Shown here: positions 56,995-64,000 of the stretch, in pieces
Layout: each line of letters begins with the position of its first letter
Numbering within the stretch: position 1 is the stretch's first letter
NCBI GenBank assembly: GCA_964034945.1
Contig: OZ035961.1
Span: forward strand, 66,438,031-66,502,030
Direction: 5' to 3'
DNA length: 64,000 nucleotides
DNA from: Chrysopilus asiliformis
Lineage: Eukaryota; Arthropoda; Insecta; Diptera; Rhagionidae
Made by a program: the position numbers and the translations under genes
Notes under the pieces: generated by a model
What the model saw: the letters and a program-made list of their open reading frames with translations, nothing else
Databases searched by the model: none
What the model was told of the DNA's origin: nothing

Positions 56995-57222
56995 ATGATT
57001 TTGAATTTTGACATGTCGTTAAACCGCGAACAGAAAATTAAAATTGCCAAAATATTGGCTTTAAAATGTTTGGAGGAAGAAGAACTTTTGATAAATTTGA
57101 AAAAACGAAGACAATATTGGGTAAATCCCTTTTTAGCATTACGGGATAAATATGATATCGAAGCTAAATATGATATACGAACGAATTCCTTTCATTTTCT
57201 TTTTCACACTTTCCACAGTTAA
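56995..57222 (+). pseudogene. Harbinger transposase N-terminus
   Basis: SLNREQKIKIAKILALKCLE then KKRRQYWVNPFLALRDKYD, the N-terminal helix and 'RRxxWVxPfL' motif that precedes the DDE nuclease. Homology ends near 57140, where the deletion joins it to the 3' end of the opposite gene (KYDIEAKYDI repeat). No catalytic residues remain. Confidence 0.8.
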
Positions 57223-57471
57223 ACTCAATTCTTTGGCAATATTTTCCCATGCTCTTTTTTTCAAATCAATTCTTCGATAATTATTTGATTTTGAATTCCA
57301 CAACCATTCTTTTTCGCGAAAAATATTTATCAATTTAATAATTTCGCTCCGTGAAAATTTCGTTTCCGCCATTTTAATCAATTGAAATGTCAAAATCTGG
57401 AGTGATATTCCATAACTTGCTTCAAGCGTTTGTTTCGAGTTAGAAGAAAAAGTAAAGTTACGGAATTCCAC
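57139..57471 (-). pseudogene. Harbinger accessory MADF/Myb-like protein fragment
   Basis: The likely start is the second ATG (57370-57372, MAETKFSRSEIIKL). The domain has KEWLWN, YRRIDLKKRAWENIAKEL and VKKKMKGIRSY: W56, W58, Y65 and W75 of the frame match the MADF pattern (LW...Y...R..AW..IA). In Harbinger elements this protein carries the transposase to the nucleus and the DNA ends. The C-terminus is lost at the internal deletion. Confidence 0.75.
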
Positions 57472-57956
57472 TCCTGGTATACCAGCGCTGTCTACGAAAA
57501 TGGTATACCAATGCGGTCTTACCAGAAAAACTGGTACACCAGATTAGTCCACACAGGCTTTTTAGCGACCAATTTTGCTGGTATACCAGAAATAAAAGCT
57601 AATGTAGTCCCTGTGTTACTTCTCCTTTCTGCTGTCATACACTCGATGAAAAAAAATCAAATATGATGTTTTCTTATAATGCCACCCACAGTCATTCAAA
57701 ATGTGAATTTTTTAACTGTAATTTTCGGATGTACGCTTCCAACGCAAAAAAATTTGTTAGAGCTTTCCTTTCTATAATAGTAATTGTTCCGTGGTATAGG
57801 TTTAAATTTAATGTCGCAATTGCAATTTTTTACTGGTAATTTCTTATTTTTTCTTTACATTTTCAGCACCGGTTCCAGAACCGGGTACCCGGTTCTCGAA
57901 GATTCTAGCACCGAAACCCGGTTCCTTAAAATTGTCTCGGTGCTGAATGCTATACC

Positions 57957-59440
57957 TATAAGGCTTCACGACTTTGAAGGCCAAAATAGGGCCTTGTTTT
58001 ACCATGACGAAATATTTTTTTGACATTTCATCTGGCGACATTATTTGTCTTTCTCTATTCTATAGGCCGCATGAGGAGAGAAAGATAAGACAAGAATCAT
58101 AAAGTTTAATGGATATATTTTGTGGAAAAAAACGTTCAAAATAATTTCATACGGTGATGTTAAGGTTTTTTGTGGATTTTATTGTCACAATTCACATGCG
58201 ATTTAAAGTTTACGTAAGAAGTGGTTTTGCCAGGAGCTCTATTTACGTGGGCCGTAGCAATTCTCGATTTTAGTGATATAATTTGAAAATTATTTATTCA
58301 AAGAATTTTCTTTTTTATTCGATTTCAATAAAATTCTTGTAAAAATAAAGTTATGCTGTGTACCCAAGCACCTAAAATTACTTTTTATTCGATGTTTTTC
58401 CATATTGTGCCTTAAAAACAGATTTTAAATTTTCAGTAGGAATGTTTTTTTTTCATTTCAATGAACGTCATGGCGGCTCGCGCCGTGAATGCTAGAAGCA
58501 TATTCGAAGTATGCTAGAAACAAGCTCGAAGCAGATATTCATCTGCGCATGCTCGAAGCATTCTCAAATAGGGCATTGGACTGTTCTCAAAGGCATTATG
58601 CCCTATAAGGCACTTCGTGGACGAAAGGTGGAAGGTTGGTCTTATAAGGCAGGACGACTATGAAGGCGTCTGGAGGACACTACGACCATGAAAGCCAAAA
58701 CAAGGCATTCGAACATTAAGACTATCAGGGCATATATTTAGGTCACTCGGACCGCTTGACGACCACTGCAAAAGCCTTGAAAGGCATCACGCCTTATAAG
58801 GCGGATTCGCTGGTCTTGGTGTGGTCGTAAGGACCAATTTTAAGACACAACGCCCTAATCCAAGTCATTATGCCTTACCTGGTTGCTTGGGATGCTTCTA
58901 GCATTCACGGTGCGAGCCGCCATGACGTTCATTGAAATGAAAAAAAAAACATTCCTACTGAAAATTTAAAATCTGTTTTTAAAGCACAATATGGAAAAAC
59001 ATCGAATAAAAAGTAATTTTATGTGTTTGGGTACACAGCATAACTTTATTTTTACAAGAATTTTATTAAAATCGAATAAAAAAGAAAATTCTTTGAATAA
59101 ATAATTTTCAAATTATATCACTAAAATCGAGAATTGCTACGGCCCACGTAAATAGAGCTCCTGGCAAAACCGCTTTCTACGTAAACTTTAAATCGCATGT
59201 GAATTGTGACAATAAAATCCACAAAAAACCTTAACATCACCGTATGAAATTATTTTGAACGTTTTTTTCCACAAAATATATCCATTAAACTTTATGATTC
59301 TTGTCTTATCTTTCTCTCCCCATGCGGCCTATAGAATAGAGAAAGACAAATAATGTCGCCAGATGAAATGTCAAAAAAATATTTCGTCATGGTAAAACAA
59401 GGCCCTATTTTGGCCTTCAAAGTCGTGAAGCCTTATAGGG
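57957..59440. repeat. ~545-bp arm inverted repeat around the nest centre
   Basis: 57957-58500 is an inverted copy of 58885-59440 with few mismatches (shared GGATTTTATTGTCACAATTC, GCCGTAGCAATTCTCGATTT). It is a consequence of the self-nested 'CCCAAG' copies, not a separate element, and makes a potential cruciform with a ~385-bp loop. Confidence 0.8.
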
Positions 59441-59973
59441 CGTGAAATAGGGCACTTCGTGGTCCGGCGGACCTTCCCCACTGTCGACGATAGGTCGACG
59501 ATAGTTCGACCTAGTGTCGACAAAGTCGTGGGCATTACGACCAATAGGGACGCCTTTGAAGACGAAGTGTCCACTTTACGACCTATAAGGTTACTTGGGA
59601 TGCTTCTTCTGTGCCGAATGAATGCCTGCGCGAGTATAGACTTACACGTACTGTATAAGCTTTGTGTTAAAATCAGACATGCAAACCGGTTTTTGAACCG
59701 AACCAAAAACCACTGAACCATTGAAATTTTAGTGAACCAAAACCAAACCACAAACCGACTCTCTCTCAAAAAAATATGGCAGAACCAAACCATTTTTGAA
59801 CAAGCTGATTGAACCGAACCAAAAACCAAAATTTTTTTATTGGTTCGGTTCGGTTCAGTTTATATTTAAATTTTGATAATATGTCGACCGTATAATAGTA
59901 TTTGTCTTAGTTTGGCGGGCTTAGCGGTCCAATTTTAGGAAATAAAACAAAAGTTGTGTTTAATTTTCCAGCC

Positions 59974-60012
59974 TAACGTTTCGAGCCTTGTTTTGGCTCA
60001 TCTTCAGAGGCC
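59974..60012 (-). ncRNA. Hammerhead-like motif downstream of the PLE
   Basis: On the minus strand: GCCT, CTGAAGA, T, GAGCC-aaaacaa-GGCTC, GAAAC, GTT, AGGC. The CUGANGA and GAAA core boxes, a 5-bp helix II, and GCCT/AGGC as helix I match the hammerhead ribozymes known in PLEs. Departures: one extra base between CUGAAGA and helix II, and a helix III of only AC/GU without a loop. Confidence 0.4.
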
Positions 60013-60301
60013 TATTTATAATATGTTTTATTAAGCACCAATAATTTTACAATTATAAAGATAAAAAAGAGACTTACGTTAAAAGATCATTTAAATGCAC
60101 TCACTATGTTATAACTATTAATATTTAGCCGTAAAAACTTTGTCTAAATGTTATATTAAAATAAATAAATAAATAACATAGATAAAATACTTTAAATTAA
60201 CAACCAAAAATGAACAAGAAAAACGAAAAACGAGAAAAAGTAAAACAGCTGACAGTGGTAACAGTTCAGTACAGCAACAGTTTTTAATGCGATGGTGTAG
60301 G

Positions 60302-62089
60302 TTACGTTATGTCTATTTCTCTTCTCTTTCTTTTGCGTGTGTTGATTTGAAAATCTTCTACTAATGCACAATATATCGCGTTCATGTCTTCAGTGTCACG
60401 TTTTTTGTTGTATGTGTTCTGTGTGTAGATGTGTAAAGCTTCAGTTGTCAAGCGTTTATTGTAGTTACTTTGTGTGTCTATTATCTCTGTGTTGTCAAAG
60501 TCCGGTGTGTGACCAACTTCGAGATAATGCTCTACCACTGCAGTGTGATGAGGATTATCTCGTGCTCTTTTTAGGCTGCTCTTATGCCCAATCAATCGTT
60601 TCTCCAGAAATTGACCTGTTTGACCAACATAATTGAGAGAACAGGGTTCCCCTGTTCCCTCGTTGCCTTTACAAGGTATTTTGTAGATGATGTTTGATCT
60701 TTTTTGCTTCGAGATGGGATCTTTTAATTTCGTGAAAATATTGCGTAAAGTGAATTTGTTATTGTAAGCCAACATGGTATTGTTTGTATATTTTTTAATT
60801 ACTCTAGTAATTTGTTCTGTAATCCCGTTTACATATGTTATGCTACGATAATATTGATCAATCACAGGACTTATGTTGGGCGGGATGATGTTATTCATAT
60901 TATGACTTGCGATGGCAAGGGCTTTTTTAATGAAGTTATGGGGGTAATTGTTCTTAAATAAAACTACTTTAATATGTCTGATATTTGCGTTATGAAATTT
61001 GCTATCACTAAGGTTTAGAATCTGTTTTATGAATTGAACGGCCGTGTTAAGTTTTTGGGAATAGGGATGGTGGGAATGAAAATTGAGAATCCTATCAGAG
61101 GTGATGTCCTTCTTGTACCAATTCGTTATGATATTGCCATCAACTTCTTTTATGCAAAGCATATTGAGAAAGGGTAGGGTGCTATTTTTTTCCAATTCAA
61201 CTGTAAACTGTATGCGGGGATTAAAACTATTAAGTGTTCGTAAGGTGTAATCAACTTTGTCTGTAGGGATTATCGCAAAAATGTCGTCAACATACTTAAC
61301 AAACAATTTTGGTACAAAAGTCAGTTTTTTCATTGTCTCCACTAATATATGTTGTGTGACTACGTCAGCTATTACTGGGGATATTGGGCTGCCCATCGGA
61401 ACACCGAATTTCTGTTTGTAAAATTTATTGTTAAATAAGAAATAATTATTGTCAATAATACAAAATTTTAAAAAATCAATAAATCTAGTTTTGTCAAAAT
61501 TCGTCATTCCTGAAATTTTATCCCATTTTTGTGATACAATTTGAATAGCTAGATCTGCTGGAATGTTCGTAAATAGAGATACAATGTCAAAACTAACCAT
61601 CATTTCATTTGGTCCCAAAGATATCGTCGACAGTCTTTGCTTAAAATCCATAGAGTTTTTTATATTGTAGGGATCATTAGTCAGTAGATTTTGAAGAATG
61701 AATGTTAATTTCTTTGACAAAAAAGAAGTTGGTGTATTGACAGTAGATACTATTGGTCTCATAGGTACATCTACTTTATGTATCTTTGGTAACGCGTAGA
61801 GTCTAGGAGCAGTAGTGTTAAATTTCGTCATCTGATTTTTTTCATAAATATTAATTAAACCGTCATTGAGTAATTGTCTAGCAAATTTATTGTTAATGCA
61901 CTGTAATTTAGCCGTGGGGTCTTTTTTAATTTCTATATATGTGTTTCTGTCTGAAGTCAACAATTCTACTTTCTCAAAATAGTCAGTTTTCTTCATAATA
62001 ACTGTAGATTTACCCTTGTCACTGCAAGTCACAATAATGTCTTTGTGATTTTTAAGGAAAATTTGTGTGTTATTAAATATTGTTTTCAA
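60302..62089 (-). CDS. PLE reverse transcriptase with GIY-YIG endonuclease
   Basis: 595 uninterrupted codons. Reverse transcriptase: SDKGKSTVIM at residues 23-32 (PLE 'DKG' motif), MRPIVS 110-115, VSFDIVSLFTNIP 165-177 (catalytic Asp168), GVPMGSPISP 229-238, YVDD 266-269 (Asp268, Asp269), LPFLNM thumb 305-310. After the linker comes GIY-YIG: IIYKIPC 467-473 (GIY as IIY), NYVGQTGQFLEKR 486-498 (YIG as YVG), H502 and Glu520, with Cys473 and Cys483 as likely zinc ligands. The first codon listed is TTG; the frame opens at a stop at 62129-62131 and the first ATG is residue 32. Penelope proteins are usually ~800 residues, so the N-terminus is missing. Catalytic residues are intact; activity is doubtful without the start. 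Confidence 0.9.
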   Translation of the reverse strand: MKTIFNNTQIFLKNHKDIIVTCSDKGKSTVIMKKTDYFEKVELLTSDRNTYIEIKKDPTAKLQCINNKFARQLLNDGLINIYEKNQMTKFNTTAPRLYALPKIHKVDVPMRPIVSTVNTPTSFLSKKLTFILQNLLTNDPYNIKNSMDFKQRLSTISLGPNEMMVSFDIVSLFTNIPADLAIQIVSQKWDKISGMTNFDKTRFIDFLKFCIIDNNYFLFNNKFYKQKFGVPMGSPISPVIADVVTQHILVETMKKLTFVPKLFVKYVDDIFAIIPTDKVDYTLRTLNSFNPRIQFTVELEKNSTLPFLNMLCIKEVDGNIITNWYKKDITSDRILNFHSHHPYSQKLNTAVQFIKQILNLSDSKFHNANIRHIKVVLFKNNYPHNFIKKALAIASHNMNNIIPPNISPVIDQYYRSITYVNGITEQITRVIKKYTNNTMLAYNNKFTLRNIFTKLKDPISKQKRSNIIYKIPCKGNEGTGEPCSLNYVGQTGQFLEKRLIGHKSSLKRARDNPHHTAVVEHYLEVGHTPDFDNTEIIDTQSNYNKRLTTEALHIYTQNTYNKKRDTEDMNAIYCALVEDFQINTRKRKRREIDIT

Positions 62090-62278
62090 TACCTGGTTAA
62101 CTGTTTTTTTAGCGGATTGTGAATTTTTTTATATTTAAATATTTGGGATTGAAATTTTTTTATTATCGACCATATAATTTTTTGAAGATCGTGCTGCCGG
62201 ATAAACGGGCCAAACACTGAAGATCTTCAGCTTGAAGATATCTTATTAATAAATTTAAATAGCAAATAACTGCACGTT

Positions 62279-62523
62279 AATCCATATATCGTCAGCTTAA
62301 AGTGAATTTGTGCTACGACCAAAATATCAAATTTTACGGAAGAGCTAAAAACCCTGTTAAATAATTTTAATTCTCATTTAAAGAAAACTGAAAATTGACT
62401 GAGAATTCAATGAAGCTCAGTTTTCTTTTAATGAGACTCAGTTTTCTTTAAATGAAAATTAAAATGATTTAACAAGGCTTTTTTTGCTCCTTTGTAAAAT
62501 TTTATATTTTGGACTTACTCTAC
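62279..62523. repeat. Hairpin of ~110-bp arms
   Basis: 62310-62415 pairs with 62416-62523: CCAAAATATCAAATTTTAC / TAAAATTTTATATTTTGG, GAGCTAAAAA / TTTTTTTGCTC, CTGTTAAATAATTTTAATTC / inverse, TTTAAAGAAAACTGA. The TTGTAAAATTTTATATTTTG piece recurs at 62834. Small foldback, non-coding. Confidence 0.65.
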
Positions 62524-62835
62524 TTCGGTGGGAGGTAAATTACAATGTTTTTTTTTTTGCCTGCGGCATATTTTTTCAACAACTTATCACAATTAAGTTA
62601 ATCTTTGCTTGGGACTCTCTAGTAATCCACACCTGCCATGAATGCCGTCACTGTCGCTGTTACGTCTGATGTTACGTCTAGTGAAGATTGAAATGTCAGC
62701 TGTTACGACAGAAAAGTCTGACAGTTTTTGCTGACATCTTTGCTAACAGAAATGGTAACAGAAATGAAATTTAAAATGGCGGATTCTAATTTTTCACGTG
62801 TAGAGACGCTCCGTTCTATAAACGAATACTGTTTG
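62524..62835. other. Interior of the TIR element
   Basis: Non-coding, with short related phrases (TGTTACGTCTGATGTTACGT at 62660, GTCAGCTGTTACGACAGAAA at 62695). No transposase seen. Confidence 0.4.
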
Positions 62836-62875
62836 TAAAATTTTATATTTTGGACTTAGCACAAATTCACTTTAA

Positions 62876-63478
62876 CTCTAATCCGCACACCCGGTGACTT
62901 TGAGTCACTGTTTCAGTTTTGAGAGTGATTGTTACGAATGTTAAAAAAAGTTATTGCATTCACGGTCCTTGACTTTGTTTTTTTATGCCAATACTAAACG
63001 AAAAAAAAACAATTTTACTACACCAATAATGTTTTGCTTTTATTTAATTCATACCTAATCCACGCAAACGGTGACTTACAGTCACCGTAACGGTTTTACC
63101 AGCAAAGAAAGGTTATTTTGGTATCACTTTGCTTCTATTTCGCAAAATATCGGACTGTAGTAGGCGATAATAACTGTAGCACTTCCCAAAAGAGAAAACG
63201 TTGCTTCCTGTGTCTCCATTCCTAAGATCGCGCTTCGAAGCAAATATGTGCAAATGCAAAAAAAATATTTGTAACGAACATTCTTAAAAATCAATTTTAT
63301 GCTACAGTTATAAAGAGTACGAATGATGTACATTATATATAAATAAATATTATTAACTGAATTAAAAAATGCAAACTTACAAATTTTTTTTTATTAAATT
63401 ATTCTTTTTTTCGGGCATGGTGACTGTGAGTCACCGCCTGCGTGGATTAAGGACAAAATTAGCCTGAGCTGATTAGGG
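62876..63478. mobile_element. piggyBac-like MITE with three palindromes, second family
   Basis: TTAA at 62872-62875 and 63479-63482, and tips CTCTAATCCGC / CCCTAATCAGC (inverse). Palindromes of the form GGTGACT-nnn-AGTCACC lie at 62893-62909, 63069-63087 and 63419-63435. Offsets from the ends (17, 193 and 43 bp) nearly equal those of the unrelated element at 38483 (15, 202, 40). No coding. Inserted in the right TIR of the surrounding element. Confidence 0.85.
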
Positions 63479-63819
63479 TTAAGCTGACGATATATCATAT
63501 CCATAAACTAAAGATTGAATTGTTTATTTTATTTTGTTAAATAAGACTGAACTGTTATTTTTCTGTTTTTTTTTTACTTTTTTAAAATAAATTTTTTTAA
63601 TCGATTTTTTTGTCTGAACCAAAACCGAACCAAAACCAAGCCCTTTGAACCAAAACCGATCCAAAACCATAAATTTCAAAACTTGGAAACCAAAACCAGA
63701 TATCGAAATAGTCCCTGAACCAAAACCGAACCTTTTTCAAAAAACATTTGGTTTGCATCTCTGGTTAAAATATACACACTTTTTTATGTATTACACACAG
63801 TTTTTTTATGCATTCCCAC

Positions 63820-64000
63820 CAGTGTTGCGGCCAGATAATTATTTTTTTATCTAGATAAGATAAAGATAAATGCTCGTAATGTTTATCTAGATAAGATAAT
63901 AGATAATGAAAATTTGAAAGATAATAGATAAGGTAAGATAAAAACCCAAATTATCTAGATAATTTTTAGATAAATATTTATTTTAACCCTTTAATGGACA
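63820..64000 (+). mobile_element. Left end of a hAT-like element (cut by window end)
   Basis: CAGTGTTGCGGCC tip followed at once by an array of ATCTAGATAAGATA-type repeats up to the window end. This matches the organisation of the hAT MITE at 28157 (CAGTGTTGCCG). The other end is outside. Confidence 0.55.

Larger units (their letters stand above)
56888..57615. mobile_element. Deleted PIF/Harbinger retaining both genes' ends, TSD TTA
   Basis: Tips CACAGGGACTACATTAG exact at both ends, pairing on through TTTTATTTCTGGTATAC, with TTA at 56885-56887 and 57616-57618. It still holds the start of the transposase gene (plus) and most of a MADF/Myb-like gene (minus), facing each other. PIF/Harbinger elements encode exactly these two proteins. 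Confidence 0.92.
56423..57954. mobile_element. hAT element, TSD CCTATAAG
   Basis: Tips TAGAGCATTCA and TATAGCATTCA (inverse), and a perfect 8-bp TSD CCTATAAG at 56415-56422 and 57955-57962. The single-copy target survives in the outer 'CCCAAG' copy (inverse, 59432-59439). Both subterminal zones carry CCCGGGTACCCG/AACCGGG arrays (56435-56525, 57870-57935). Without the nested Harbinger it is about 800 bp and non-coding. Confidence 0.92.
56255..58891 (+). mobile_element. Element 'CCCAAG', inner copy, inverted inside the outer
   Basis: Removing the hAT element and one TSD leaves 1,097 bp, against 1,086 bp for the outer copy, and they are inverted copies over their length. The insertion duplicated AT (56253-56254, 58892-58893). 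The uninterrupted target CGAATATGC can be read across the middle of this copy itself (58495-58505 on the minus strand). Confidence 0.8.
55877..59599 (-). mobile_element. Element 'CCCAAG', outer copy (~1.09 kb plus inserts)
   Basis: Parts 55877-56254 (378 bp) and 58892-59599 (708 bp) form one copy split by its own inverted sibling. Tips CCCAAGCAACC and CCCAAGTAACC (inverse); AT at 55875-55876 and 59600-59601. The interior is G+C-richer than its surroundings and full of short palindromes (CCTTATAAGGC, TTCGAGCATGC). The superfamily is unresolved, and no coding frame is shared by the two copies. Confidence 0.75.
59885..62200 (-). mobile_element. Penelope-like element, 5'-truncated
   Basis: Contains the ORF at 60302-62089 and a ~400-bp 3' region with a hammerhead-like motif at 59974-60012. 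On both sides there are related stretches (59859-59900: TTTATATTTAAAT, TCGACCGTATAAT; 62129-62175: TTTATATTTAAAT, TCGACCATATAAT), possibly the remains of a long target duplication or of terminal repeats. It lies inside the hAT at 59674. Confidence 0.75.
62279..63507. mobile_element. TIR element around the hairpin and piggyBac-like MITE
   Basis: The left end (62283-62337: ATATATCGTCAGCTTAAAGT, GAATTTGTGCT) is the inverse of 62836-62875 joined to 63481-63495; the right end is interrupted by the piggyBac-like MITE at its TTAA. The TSD is not resolved. Confidence 0.6.
59674..63763. mobile_element. hAT element, TSD GTTAAAAT, holding a PLE and other repeats
   Basis: Tips CAGACATGCAAACC and CAGAGATGCAAACC (inverse) with a perfect 8-bp TSD GTTAAAAT at 59666-59673 and 63764-63771. 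Subterminal zones are arrays of AACCAAAACCGAACC (59690-59850, 63618-63735). A solo end of this family is at 19966. Its own coding sequence is not visible; the interior is mostly later insertions. Confidence 0.92.

Noticed and set aside
57844..58041. Pairs of ORFs repeated at 57784-58041 and 59371-59400
   Set aside because: Their duplication is explained by the inverted copies of the CCCAAG element, not by coding conservation.
59371..59829. 152-codon minus ORF
   Set aside because: It crosses the junction of the CCCAAG element and the hAT end; a chance frame.
62205..62245. CTGAAGATCTTCAG near the PLE 5' side as a second hammerhead core
   Set aside because: It is a simple palindrome without the GAAA box or a helix II; it does not match the motif at 59974.

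Overview
The window looks like a gene-poor, transposon-packed stretch of an insect nuclear genome, most likely a fly. It is A+T rich (about two thirds by eye). It has short GT-AG introns, and its repeats have the DINE-1/Helentron style of Diptera, with (GTCY)n tracts and 'TATACCC...GGGTATATTA' heads. I found no convincing host gene, RNA gene, CRISPR array or operon. All recognisable coding sequence belongs to mobile elements, and almost all of it is broken. One open frame is long: a 595-codon Penelope-like element (PLE) protein on the minus strand at 60302-62089.

Layout. 0-5.5 kb: LINE tail, Helentron-like copies (families A, B, C), a TTAA element. 5.9-8.4 kb: Ty3/gypsy pol remnant, then a LINE 3' end split by a small Harbinger-type element. 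9-15 kb: SINE-like head, inverted repeats, a TIR element with a 121-bp tandem array. 15-17 kb: family B, and a family A copy inside another family A copy. 20-24.6 kb: decayed PLE, a mariner element containing a Harbinger exon-intron-exon fragment, a long-TIR element. 25-31 kb: short MITEs, a hAT MITE with a perfect 8-bp target duplication (TSD), a Harbinger-like MITE. 33-37.4 kb: families D and A, a Ty1/copia gag-pol remnant, a hAT transposase tail. 38-43 kb: a piggyBac-like MITE, then a second PLE interrupted by a 476-bp element and by a pogo/Tigger element that itself carries a family B copy. 44-50.7 kb: more hAT-like and Helentron-like repeats. 51-55 kb: tandem arrays of 109-123 bp and foldbacks. 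55-64 kb: two deep nests supported by TSDs.

How the pieces relate. Several insertion orders can be read directly. At 55.9-59.6 kb a ~1.09 kb element with CCCAAGYAACC ends was hit by an inverted copy of itself; that copy was hit by a hAT element, and the hAT by an internally deleted PIF/Harbinger. The uninterrupted sites are still present in the partner copies. At 59.67-63.76 kb a hAT element with TSD GTTAAAAT holds the PLE, a foldback and a piggyBac-like MITE. The best leads are two unrelated piggyBac-like MITEs that share a piggyBac-type arrangement of palindromes, a hammerhead-like motif downstream of two PLEs, different 6-12 bp subterminal motif arrays in each hAT-like family, and ~110-164 bp modules tandemly repeated in Helentron-like DNA. 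All positions and similarities were read by eye; no search was run.
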